A stretch of 64,000 bases of DNA, from positions 21,743,366 to 21,807,365 of the forward strand of contig NC_080731.1 in the NCBI RefSeq assembly GCF_019097595.1, given 5' to 3'. Within the stretch, counting starts at the first letter, position 1, and each line of letters starts with the position of its first letter. Origin of the DNA: Hemibagrus wyckioides. Its lineage: Eukaryota; Chordata; Actinopteri; Siluriformes; Bagridae. The position numbers were made by a program, and so were the translations under genes. Under the pieces are notes generated by a model that did not search any database, was not told the origin of the DNA, and was given only the letters and a program-made list of their open reading frames with translations. Positions 8,617 through 20,600 of the stretch are shown piece by piece.

Positions 8617-11600
8617 AAAAGTGTGTGTGTGGGGTGTGTAAGAGTGTGTGTGAGGGGTATGTGGGGTGTGTAAGAGTGTGTGTGAGGGGTGTGTGGGGTG
8701 CGTAAGAGTGTGTGTGAGGGGTGTGTGGGGTGTGTAAGAGTGTGTGTGAGGGGTGTGTGGGGTGTGTAAGAGTGTGTGTGAGGGGTATGTGGGGTGTGTA
8801 AGAGTGTGTGTGAGGGGTGTGTGGGGTGTGTAAGAGTGTGTGTGAGGGGTGTGTGGGGTGTGTAAGAGTGTGTGTGAGGGGTGTGTGGGGTGTGTAAGAG
8901 TGTGTAAGAGGGGTGTGTGGGGTGTGTAAGAGTGTGTGTGAGGGGTGTGTGGGGTGTGTAAGAGTGTGTGTCAGGGGTGTGTGGGGTGTGTAAGAGTGTG
9001 TGTGAGGGGTGTGTGGGGTGTGTAAGAGTGTGTGTGAGGGGTATGTGAGGTGTGTAAGAGTGTGTGTGAGGGGTGTGTGGTGTGTGTAAGAGTGTGTGTG
9101 AGGGGTGTGTGGGGTGTGTAAGAGTGTGTGTGAGGGGTGTGTGGGGTGTGTAAGAGTGTGTGTGAGGGGTGTGTGGGGTGTGTAAGAGTGTGTGTGAGGG
9201 GTGTGTGGGGTGTGTAAGAGTGTGTGTCAGGGGTGTGTGGGGTGTGTAAGAGTGTGTGTGAGGGGTGTGTGGGGTGTGTAAGAGTGTGTGTGAGGGGTGT
9301 GTGGGGTGTGTAAGAGTGTGTGAGGGGTGTGTGGGGTGTGTAAGAGTGTGTGTGTGGGGTGTGTGGGGTGTGTAAGAGTGTGTGTGAGGGGTGTGTGGGG
9401 TGTGTAAGAGTGTGTGTGAGGGGTGTGTGGGGTGTGTAAGAGTGTGTGTGAGGTGTGTTTGGGGTGTGTAAGAGTGTGTGTGGGGTGTGTAAGAGTGTGT
9501 GTGAGGGTTGTGTGGGGTGTGTAAGAGTGTGTGTGAGGGGTGTGTGGGGTGTGTAAGAGTGTGTGTGTGGGGTGTGTAAGAGTGTGTGTGTGGGGTGTGT
9601 AAGAGTGTGTGTGTGTGGTGTGTAAGAGTGTGTGTGAGGGGTGTGTGGGGTGTGTAAGAGTGTGTGTGAGGGGTGTGTGGGGTGTGTAAGAGTGTGTGTG
9701 TGGGGTGTGTGGGGTGTGTAAGAGTGTGTGCGAGGGGTGTGTGGGGTGTGTAAGAGTGTGTGTGAGGGGTGTGTAAGAGTGTGTGTGTGGGGTGTGTAAG
9801 AGTGTGTGTGTGGGGTGTGTAAGAGTGTGTGTGAGGGGTGTGTGGGGTGTGTAAGAGTGTGTGTGAGGGGTGTGTGGGGTGTGTAAGAGTGTGTGTGAGG
9901 GGTGTGTAAGAGTGTGTGTGGGGGGGGTGTAAGAGTGTGTGTGTGGGGTGTGTAAGAGTGTGTGTGTGGGGTGTGTAAGAGTGTGTGTGAGGGGTGTGTG
10001 GGGTGTGTAAGAGTGTGTGTGAGGGGTGTGTAAGAGTGTGTGTGTGGGGTGTGTAAGAGTGTGTGTGAGGGGTGTGTGGGGTGTGTAAGAGTGTGTGCGA
10101 GGGGTGTGTGGGGTGTGTAAGAGTGTGTGTGAGGGGTGTGTAAGAGTGTGTGTGTGGGGTGTGTAAGAGTGTGTGTGTGGGGTGTGTAAGAGTGTGTGTG
10201 AGGGGTGTGTGGGGTGTGTAAGAGTGTGTGTGAGGGGTGTGTGGGGTGTGTAAGAGTGTGTGTGAGGGGTGTGTAAGAGTGTGTGTGGGGGGGGTGTAAG
10301 AGTGTGTGTGTGGGGTGTGTAAGAGTGTGTGTGAGGGGTGTGTGGGGTGTGTAAGAGTGTGTGTAAGGGTGTGTGGGGTGTGTGGGGTGTGTAAGAGTGT
10401 GTGTGGGGTGTGTAAGAGTGCGTGTAAGAGTGTGTGTGAGGGGTGTGTGGGGTGTGTAAGAGTGTGTGTAAGGGGTGTTTGGGGTGTGTAAGAGTGTGTG
10501 TGAGGGGTGTGTGGGGTGTGTAAGAGTGTGTGTGAGGGGTGTGTGGGGTGTGTAAGAGTGTGTGTGTGGGGTGTGTAAGAGTGTGTGTGTGGGGTGTGTA
10601 AGAGTGTGTGTGTGGGGTGTGTAAGAGTGTGTGTGAGGGGTGTGTGGGGTGTGTAAAAGTGTGTGTGAGGGGTGTGTAGGGTGTGTAAGAGTGTGTGCGA
10701 GGGGTGTGTGGGGTGTGTAAGAGTGTGTGCGAGGGGTGTGTGGGGTGTGTAAGAGTGTGTGTGAGGGGTGTGTAAGAGTGTGTGTGTGGGGTGTGTAAGA
10801 GTGTGTGTGTGGGGTGTGTAAGAGTGTGTGTGAGGGGTGTGTGGGGTGTGTAAGAGTGTGTGTGAGGGGTGTGTGGGGTGTGTAAGAGTGTGTGTGAGGG
10901 GTGTGTAAGAGTGTGTGTGGGGGGGGTGTAAGAGTGTGTGTGTGGGGTGTGTAAGAGTGTGTGTGAGGGGTGTGTGGGGTGTGTAAGAGTGTGTGTAAGG
11001 GTGTGTGGGGTGTGTGGGGTGTGTAAGAGTGTGTGTGGGGTGTGTAAGAGTGCGTGTAAGAGTGTGTGTGAGGGGTGTGTGGGGTGTGTAAGAGTGTGTG
11101 TAAGGGGTGTTTGGGGTGTGTAAGAGTGTGTGTGAGGGGTGTGTGGGGTGTGTAAGAGTGTGTGTGAGGGGTGTGTGGGGTGTGTAAGAGTGTGTGTGTG
11201 GGGTGTGTAAGAGTGTGTGTGTGGGGTGTGTAAGAGTGTGTGTGAGATGTGTGTGGGGTGTGTAAGAGTGTGTGTGAGGGGTGTGTAGGGTGTGTAAGAG
11301 TGTGTGTGAGGGGTGTGTGGGGTGTGTAAGAGTGTGTGTGAGGGGTGTGTGGGGTGTGTAAGAGTGTGTGTGTGGGGTGTGTGGGGTGTGTAAGAGTGTG
11401 TGTGAGGGGTGTGTGGGGTGTGTAAGAGTGTGTGTGAGGGGTGTGTGGGGTGTGTAAGAGTGTGTGTGAGGGGTGTGTAAGAGTGTGTGTGTGGGGTGTG
11501 TAAGAGTGTGTGTGTGGGGTGTGTAAGAGTGTGTGTGAGGGGTGTGTGGGGTGTGTAAGAGTGTGTGTGAGGGGTGTGTGGGGTGTGTAAGAGTGTGTGT

Positions 11601-14600
11601 GTGGGGTGTGTGGGGTGTGTAAGAGTGTGTGCGAGGGGTGTGTGGGGTGTGTAAGAGTGTGTGTGAGGGGTGTGTAAGAGTGTGTGTGTGGGGTGTGTAA
11701 GAGTGTGTGTGTGGGGTGTGTAAGAGTGTGTGTGAGGGGTGTGTGGGGTGTGTAAGAGTGTGTGTGAGGGGTGTGTGGGGTGTGTAAGAGTGTGTGTGAG
11801 GGGTGTGTAAGAGTGTGTGGGTGGGGTGTGTAAGAGTGTGTGTGTGGGGTGTGTAAGAGTGTGAGTGAGGGGTGTGTGGGGTGTGTAAGAGTGTGTGTAA
11901 GGGTGTGTGGGGTGTGTGGGGTGTGTAAGAGTGTGTGTGGGGTGTGTAAGAGTGCGTGTAAGAGTGTGTGTGAGGGGTGTGTGGGGTGTGTAAGAGTGTG
12001 TGTGAGGGGTGTTTGGGGTGTGTAAGAGTGTGTGTGAGGGGTGTGTGGGGTGTGTAAGAGTGTGTGTGAGGGGTGTGTGGGGTGTGTAAGAGTGTGTGTG
12101 TGGGGTGTGTAAGAGTGTGTGTGTGGGGTGTGTAAGAGTGTGTGTGTGGGGTGTGTAAGAGTGTGTGTGAGATGTGTGTGGGGTGTGTAAGAGTGTGTGT
12201 GAGGGGTGTGTAGGGTGTGTAAGAGTGTGTGTGAGGGGTGTGTGGGGTGTGTAAGAGTGTGTGTGAGGGGTGTGTGGGGTGTGTAAGAGTGTGTGTGTGG
12301 GGTGTGTGGGGTGTGTAAGAGTGTGTGTGAGGGGTGTGTGGGGTGTGTAAGAGTGTGTGTGAGGGGTGTGTAAGAGTGTGTGTGAGGGGTGTGTAAGAGT
12401 GTGTGTGTGGGGTGTGTAAGAGTGTGTGTGTGGGGTGTGTAAGAGTGTGTGTGAGGGGTGTGTGGGGTGTGTAAGAGTGTGTGTGAGGGGTGTGTGGGGT
12501 GTGTAAGAGTGTGTGTGAGGGGTGTGTGGGGTGTGTAAGAGTGTGTGTGTGGGGTGTGTGGGGTGTGTAAGTGTGTGTGTGAGGGGTGTGTGGGGTGTGT
12601 AAGAGTGTGTGTGAGGGGTGTGTGGGGTGTGTAAGAGTGTGTGTGAGGGGTATGTGGGGTGTGTAAGAGTGTGTGTGAGGGGTGTGTGGGGTGTGTAAGA
12701 GTGTGTGTGAGGGTTGTGTGGGGTGTGTAAGAGTGTGTGTGAGGGGTGTGTGGGGTGTGTAAGAGTGTGTAAGAGGGGTGTGTGGTGTGTGTAAGAGTGT
12801 GTGTGAGGGGTGTGTGGGGTGTGTAAGAGTGTGTGTCAGGGGTGTGTGGGGTGTGTAAGAGTGTGTGTGAGGGGTGTGTGGGGTGTGTAAGAGTGTGTGT
12901 GAGGGGTGTGTGGTGTGTGTAAGAGTGTGTGTGAGGGGTGTGTGGGGTGTGTAAGAGTGTGTGTGAGGGGTATGTGGGGTGTGTAAGAGTGTGTGTGAGG
13001 GATGTGTGGGGTGTGTAAGAGTGTGTGTGAGGGGTGTGTGGGGTGTGTAAGAGTGTGTGTGAGGGGTGTGTGGGGTGTGTAAGAGTGTGTGTCAGGGGTG
13101 TGTGGGGTGTGTAAGAGTGTGTGTGAGGGGTGTGTGGGGTGTGTAAGAGTGTGTGTGAGGGGTGTGTGGGGTGTGTAAGAGTGTGTGTGAGGGGTGTGTG
13201 CGGTGGGTAAGAGTGTGTGTGTGGGGTGTGTGGGGTGTGTAAGAGTGTGTGTGAGGGGTGTGTGGGGTGTGTAAGAGTGTGTGTGAGGGGTGTGTGGGGT
13301 GTGTAAGAGTGTGTGTGAGGGGTGTGTGGGGTGTGTAAGAGTGTGTGTGTGGGGTGTGTGGGGTGTGTGAGAGTGTGTGTGGGGTGTGTAAGAGTGTGCG
13401 TGAGGGTTGTGTGGGGTGTGTAAGAGTGTGTGTGAGGGGTGTGTGGGGTGTGTAAGAGTGTGTGTGTGGGGTGTGTAAGAGTGTGTGTGTGGGGTGTGTA
13501 AGAGTGTGTGTGTGGGGTGTGTAAGAATGTGTGTGTGGGGTGTGTAAGAGTGTGTGTGAGGTGTGTGTGGGGTGTGTAAGAGTGTGTGTGAGATGTGTGT
13601 GGGGTGTGTAAGAGTGTGTGTGAGGGGTGTGTGGGGTGTGTAAGAGTGTGTGAGGGGTGTTTGGGATGTGTAAGAGTGTGTGTGAGGGGTGTGTAAGAGT
13701 GTGTGTGTGGGGTGTGTAAGAGTGTGTGTGTGGGGTGTGTAAGAGTGTGTGTGAGGGGTGTGTGGGGTGTGTAAGAGTGTGTGTGAGGGGTGTGTGGGGT
13801 GTGTGGGGTGTGTAAGAGTGTGTGTGGGGTGTGTAAGAGTGTGTATAAGGGTGTGTAAGAGTGTGTGTAAGGGTGTGTGGGGTGTGTAAGAGTGCGTGTA
13901 AGAGTGTGTGTGAGGGGTGTGTGGGGTGTGTAAGAGTGTGTGTGAGGGGTGTTTGGGGTGTGTAAGAGTGTGTGTGAGGGGTGTTTGGTGTGTGTAAGAG
14001 TGTGTGTGAGGGGTGTGTGGGGTGTGTAAGAGTGTGTGTGAGGGGTGTGTGGGGTGTGTAAGAGTGTGTGTGAGGGGTGTGTGGGGTGTATGAGAGTGTG
14101 TGTGAGGGGTGTGTGGGGTGTGTGAGAGTGTGTGAGAGGGGTGTGTGGGGTGTGTGCGGTGTGTCAGGGTGTGTGTGAGGGGTATGTGGGGTGTGTCAGA
14201 GTGTGTGTGAGGGGTGTGTCGGGTGTGTGAGAGTGTGTGTGGTGTGTGAGAGTGTGTGAGAGGGGTGTGTGGGGTGTGTGGGGTGTGTGAGAGTGTGTGT
14301 GGGGTGTGTAAGAGTGTGTGTGAGGGCTGTGTGGGGTGTGTAAGAGTGTGTGTGAGGGGTGTGTGGGGTGTGTAAGAGTGTGTGTGTGGGGTGTGTAAGA
14401 GTGTGTGTGAGGGGTGTGTGGGGTGTGTAACAGTGTGTGTGTGTGGGGTGTGTAAGAGTGTGTGTGAGGGGTGTGTAAGAGTGTGTGTGAGGTGTGTGTG
14501 GGGTGTGTAAGAGTGTGTGTAAGAGTGTGTGTGGGGTGTGTTAGAGTGTGTGTGAGGGGTGTGTGGGGTGTGTAAGAGTGTATGTGAGGTGTGTGTGGGG

Positions 14601-17600
14601 TGTGTAAGAGTGTGTGTGTGGGGTGTGTAAGAGTGTGTGTGTGGGGTGTGTAAGTGTGTGTGGGGTGTGTAAGAGTTTGTGTGAGGGGTGTGTGGGGTGT
14701 GTAAGAGTGTGTGTGAGGTGTGTGTGGGGTGTGTGGGGTGTGTAAGAGTGTGTGTGAGGGGTGTGTAAGAGTGTGTGTGAGGGGGTGTGTAAGAGTGTGT
14801 GTGAGGGGTGTTTGTGGTGTGTAAGAGTGCGTGTAAGAGTGTGTGTGAGGGGTGTGTGGGGGGTGTAAGAGTGTGTGTGAGGGGTGTGTGGGGTGTGTAA
14901 GAGTGTGTGTGAGGAGTGTGTGGGGTGTGTAAGAGTGTGTGTGAGGGGTGTGTGGGGTGTGTAAGAGTGTGTGTGAGGGGTGTGTGGGGTGTGTAAGAGT
15001 GTGTGTGAGGGGTGTGTGGGGTGTGTAAGAGTGTGTGTGTGGGGTGTGTAAGAGTGTGTGTGTGGGGTGTGTGGGGTGTGTAAGAGTGTGTGTGTGGGGT
15101 GTGTGGGGTGTGTAAGAGTGTGTGTGAGATGTGTGTGGGGTGTGTAAGAGTGTGTGTGAGGGGTGTGTGGGGTGTGTAAGAGTGTGTGTGAGGGGTGTGT
15201 GGGGTGTGTAAGAGTGTGTGTGAGGGGTGTGTGGGGTGTGTAAGAGTGTGTGTGTGGGGTGTGTGGGGTGTGTAAGAGTGTGTGTGAGGGGTGTGTGGGG
15301 TGTGTAAGAGTGTGTGTGAGGGGTGTGTGGGGTGTGTAAGAGTGTGTGTGAGGGGTGTGTAAGAGTGTGTGTGTGGGGTGTGTAAGAGTGTGTGTGTGGG
15401 GTGTGTAAGAGTGTGTGTGAGGGGTGTGTGGGGTGTGTAAGAGTGTGTGTGAGGGGTGTGTGGGGTGTGTAAGAGTGTGTGTGTGGGGTGTGTGGGGTGT
15501 GTAAGAGTGTGTGTGAGGGGTGTGTGGGGTGTGTAAGAGTGTGTGTGAGGGGTGTGTAAGAGTGTGTGTGTGGGGTGTGTAAGAGTGTGTGTGTGGGGTG
15601 TGTAAGAGTGTGTGTGAGGGGTGTGTGGGGTGTGTAAGAGTGTGTGTGAGGGGTGTGTGGGGTGTGTAAGAGTGTGTGTGAGGGGTGTGTGGGGTGTGTA
15701 AGAGTGTGTGTGAGGGGTGTGTGGGGTGTGTAAGAGTGTGTGTAAGGGTGTGTGGGGTGTGTGGGGTGTGTAAGAGTGTGTGTGGGGTGTGTAAGAGTGC
15801 GTGTAAGAGTGTGTGTGAGGGGTGTGTGGGGTGTGTAAGAGTGTGTGTGAGGGGTGTTTGGGGTGTGTAAGAGTGTGTGTGAGGGGTGTGTGGGGTGTGT
15901 AAGAGTGTGTGTGAGGGGTGTGTGGGGTGTGTAAGAGTGTGTGTGTGGGGTGTGTAAGAGTGTGTGTGTGGGGTGTGTAAGAGTGTGTGTGTGGGGTGTG
16001 TAAGAGTGTGTGTGAGATGTGTGTGGGGTGTGTAAGAGTGTGTGTGAGGGGTGTGTGGGGTGTGTAAGAGTGTGTGTGAGGGGTGTGTGGGGTGTGTAAG
16101 AGTGTGTGTGAGGGGTGTGTAAGAGTGTGTGTGTGGGGTGTGTAAGAGTGTGTGTGTGGGGTGTGTAAGAGTGTGTGTGAGGGGTGTGTGGGGTGTGTAA
16201 GAGTGTGTGTGAGGGGTGTGTGGGGTGTGTAAGAGTGTGTGTGAGGGGTGTGTAAGAGTGTGTGTGTGGGGTGTGTAAGAGTGTGTGTGTGGGGTGTGTA
16301 AGAGTGTGTGTGAGGGGTGTGTGGGGTGTGTAAGAGTGTGTGTGAGGGGTGTGTGGGGTGTGTAAGAGTGTGTGTGAGGGGTGTGTGGGGTGTGTAAGAG
16401 TGTGTGTGTGGGGTGTGTGGGGTGTGTAAGAGTGTGTGTGAGGGGTGTGTGGGGTGTGTAAGAGTGTGTGTGAGGGGTGTGTGGGGTGTGTAAGAGTGTG
16501 TGTGAGGGGTATGTGGGGTGTGTAAGAGTGTGTGTGAGGGGTGTGTGGGGTGTGTAAGAGTGTGTGTGAGGGGTGTGTGGGGTGTGTAAGAGTGTGTGTG
16601 AGGGGTGTGTGGGGTGTGTAAGAGTGTGTGTGAGGGGTGTGTGGGGTGTGTAAGAGTGTGTGTGAGGGGTGTCTGGGGTGTGTAAGAGTGTGTGTGTGGG
16701 GTGTGTAAGAGTGTGTGTGAGGGGTGTCTGGGGTGTGTTAGAGTGTGTGTGAGGGGTGTGTGGGGTGTGTAAGAGTGTGTGTGAGGTGTGTGTGGGGTGT
16801 GTTAGAGTGTGTGTGAGGGGTGTGTGGGGTGTGTAAGAGTGTGTGTGAGGGATGTGTGGGGTGTGTAAGAGTGTGTGTGAGGGGTGTGTGGGGTGTGTAA
16901 GAGTGTGTGTGAGGGGTGTGTGGGGTGTGTAAGAGTGTGTCTGAGGGGTGTGTGGGGTGTGTAACAGTGTGTGTGAGGGGTGTGTGGGGTGTGTAAGAGT
17001 GTGTGTGAGGGGTGTGTGGGGTGTGTAAGAGTGTGTGTGTGGGATGTGTAAGAGTGTGTGTGAGGGGTGTGTGGGGTGTGTAAGAGTGTGTGTGAGGGGT
17101 GTGTGAGGTGTGTAAGAGTGTGTGTGAGGGGTGTGTAAGAGTGTGTGTGTAGGGTGTGTAAGAGTGTGTGTGTGAGGTGTGTAAGAGTGTGTGTGTAGGG
17201 TGTGTAAGAGTGTGTGTGAGGTGTGTAAGAGTGTGTGTGAGGGGTGTGTGGGGTGTGTAAGAGTGTGTGTGTGGGGTGTGTAAGAGTGTGTGTGTGGGGT
17301 GTGTAAGAGTGTGTGTGTGGGGTGTGTAAGAGTGTGTGTGAGGGGTGTGTGGGGTGTGTAAGAGTGTGTGTGAGGGGTGTGTGGGGTGTGTAAGAGTGTG
17401 TGTGAGGGGTGTGTGGGGTGTGTAAGAGTGTGTGTGAGGGGTGTGTAAGAGTGTGTGTGTGGGGTGTGTAAGAGTGTGTGTGGGGGGTGTGTAAGAGTGT
17501 GTGTGAGGGGTGTGTGGGGTGTGTAAGAGTGTGTGTGAGATGTGTGTGGGGTGTGTAAGAGTGTGTGTGTGGGGTGTGTGGGGTGTGTAAGAGTGTGTGT

Positions 17601-20600
17601 GAGGGGTGTGTGGGGTGTGTAAGAGTGTGTGTGAGGGGTGTGTGGGGTGTGTAAGAGTGTGTGTGAGGGGTGTGTAAGAGTGTGTGTGGGGTGTGTAAGA
17701 GTGTGTGTGTGGGGTGTGTAAGAGTGTGTGTGAGGGTTGTGTGGGGTGTGTAAGAGTGTGTGTGAGATGTGTGTGGGGTGTGTAAGAGTGTGTGTGAGGG
17801 GTGTGTGGGGTGTGTAAGAGTGTGTGTGAGGGGTGTGTAAGAGTGTGTGTGTGGGGTGTGTAAGAGTGTGTGTGAGGGGTGTGTGGGGTGTGTAAGAGTG
17901 TGTGTGAGATGTGTGTGGGGTGTGTAAGAGTGTGTGTGTGGGGTGTGTGGGGTGTGTAAGAGTGTGTGTGAGGGGTGTGTGGGGTGTGTAAGAGTGTGTG
18001 TGAGGGGTGTGTGGGGTGTGTAAGAGTGTGTGTGTGGGGTGTGTAAGAGTGTGTGTGAGATGTGTGTGGGGTGTGTAAGAGTGTGTGTGAGGGGTGTGTA
18101 GGGTGTGTAAGAGTGTGTGTGAGGGGTGTGTGGGGTGTGTAAGAGTGTGTGTGTGGGGTGTGTAAGAGTGTGTGTGTGGGGTGTGTAAGAGTGTGTGTGT
18201 GGGGTGTGTAAGAGTGTGTGTGAGATGTGTGTGGGGTGTGTAAGAGTGTGTGTGAGGGGTGTGTAGGGTGTGTAAGAGTGTGTGTGAGGGGTGTGTGGGG
18301 TGTGTAAGAGTGTGTGTGAGGGGTGTGTGGGGTGTGTAAGAGTGTGTGTGAGGGGTGTGTAAGAGTGTGTGTGTGGGGTGTGTAAGAGTGTGTGTGAGGG
18401 GTGTGTGGGGTGTGTAAGAGTGTGTGTGAGGGGTGTGTAAGAGTGTGTGTGTGGGGTGTGTAAGAGTGTGTGTGTGGGGTGTGTGGGGTGTGTAAGAGTG
18501 TGTGTGAGGGGTGTGTGGGGTGTGTAAGAGTGTGTGTGAGGGGTGTGTGGGGTGTGTAAGAGTGTGTGTGAGGGGTGTGTAAGAGTGTGTGTGTGGGGTG
18601 TGTAAGAGTGTGTGTGTGGGGTGTGTAAGAGTGTGTGTGAGGGGTGTGTGGGGTGTGTAAGAGTGTGTGTAAGGGTGTGTGGGGTGTGTAAGAGTGTGTG
18701 TGAGGGGTGTGTAGGGTGTGTAAGAGTGTGTGTGAGGGGTGTGTGGGGTGTGTAAGAGTGTGTGTGAGGGGTGTGTAAGAGTGTGTGTGGGGGGGTGTGT
18801 AAGAGTGTGTGTGTGGGGTGTGTAAGAGTGTGTGTGAGGGGTGTGTGGGGTGTGTAAGAGTGTGTGTAAGGGTGTGTGGGGTGTGTAAGAGTGTGTGTGG
18901 GGTGTGTAAGAGTGCGTGTAAGAGTGTGTGTGAGGGGTGTGTGGGGTGTGTAAGAGTGTGTGTGAGGGGTGTGTAGGGTGTGTAAGAGTGTGTGTGAGGG
19001 GTGTGTGGGGTGTGTAAGAGTGTGTGTGAGGGGTGTGTGGGGTGTGTAAGAGTGTGTGTGAGGGGTGTGTAAGAGTGTGTGTGTGGGGTGTGTAAGAGTG
19101 TGTGTGAGGGGTGTGTGGGGTGTGTAAGAGTGTGTGTGAGGGGTGTGTGGGGTTTGTAAGAGTGTGTGTGAGGGGTGTGTAAGAGTGTGTGTGTGGGGGG
19201 TGTAAGAGTGTGTGTGTGGGGTGTGTAAGAGTGTGTGTGAGGGGTGTGTGGGGTGTGTAAGAGTGTGTGTAAGGGTGTGTGGGGTGTGTAAGAGTGTGTG
19301 TGGGGTGTGTAAGAGTGCGTGTAAGAGTGTGTGTGAGGGGTGTGTGGGGTGTGTAAGAGTGTGTGTGAGGGGTGTTTGGGGTGTGTAAGAGTGTGTGTGA
19401 GGGGTGTGTGGGGTGTGTAAGAGTGTGTGTGAGGGGTGTGTGGGGTGTGTAAGAGTGTGTGTGTGGGGTGTGTAAGAGTGTGTGTGTGGGGTGTGTAAGA
19501 GTGTGTGTGAGGGGTGTGTGGGGTGTGTAAGAGTGTGTGTGAGGGGTGTGTAGGGTGTGTAAGAGTGTGTGTGAGGGGTGTGTGGGGTGTGTAAGAGTGT
19601 GTGTGAGGGGTGTGTGGGGTGTGTAAGAGTGTGTGTGAGGGGTGTGTGGGGTGTGTAAGAGTGTGTGTGAGGGGTGTGTGGGGTGTGTAAGAGTGTGTGT
19701 GAGGGGTGTGTAAGAGTGTGTGTGTGGGGTGTGTAAGAGTGTGTGTGTGGGGTGTGTAAGAGTGTGTGTGAGGGGTGTGTGGGGTGTGTAAGAGTGTGTG
19801 TGAGGGGTGTGTGGGGTGTGTAAGAGTGTGTGTGAGGGGTGTGTGGGGTGTGTAAGAGTGTGTGTGAGGGGTGTGTAAGAGTGTGTGTGTGGGGTGTGTA
19901 AGAGTGTGTGTGTGGGGTGTGTAAGAGTGTGTGTGAGGGGTGTGTGGGGTGTGTAAGAGTGTGTGTGAGGGGTGTGTGGGGTGTGTAAGAGTGTGTGTGA
20001 GGGGTGTGTAAGAGTGTGTGTGTGGGGTGTGTAAGAGTGTGTGTGTGGGGTATGTAAGAGTGTGTGTGAGGGGTGTGTGGGGTGTGTAAGAGTGTGTGTA
20101 AGGGTGTGTGGGGTGTGTGGGGTGTGTAAGAGTGTGTGTGGGGTGTGTAAGAGTGCGTGTAAGAGTGTGTGTGAGGGGTGTGTGGGGTGTGTAAGAGTGT
20201 GTGTGAGGGGTGTTTGGGGTGTGTAAGAGTGTGTGTGAGGGGTGTGTGGGGTGTGTAAGAGTGTGTGTGAGGGGTGTGTGGGGTGTGTAAGAGTGTGTGT
20301 GTGGGGTGTGTAAGAGTGTGTGTGTGGGGTGTGTAAGAGTGTGTGTGTGGGGTGTGTAAGAGTGTGTGTAAGAGTGTGTGTGGGGTGTGTAAGAGTGTGC
20401 GTGTGGGGTGTGTAAGAGTGTGTGTGTGGGGTGTGAAAGAGTGTGTGTAAGAGTGTGTGTAAGAGTGTGTGTGGGGTGTGTAAGAGTGTGTGTGAGGGGT
20501 GTGTGGGGTGTGTGTGAGGGGTGTGTGGGGTGTGTAAGAGTGTGTGTGAGGGGTGTGTGGGGTGTGTAAGAGTGTGTGTGAGGGGTGTGTGGGGTGTGTA

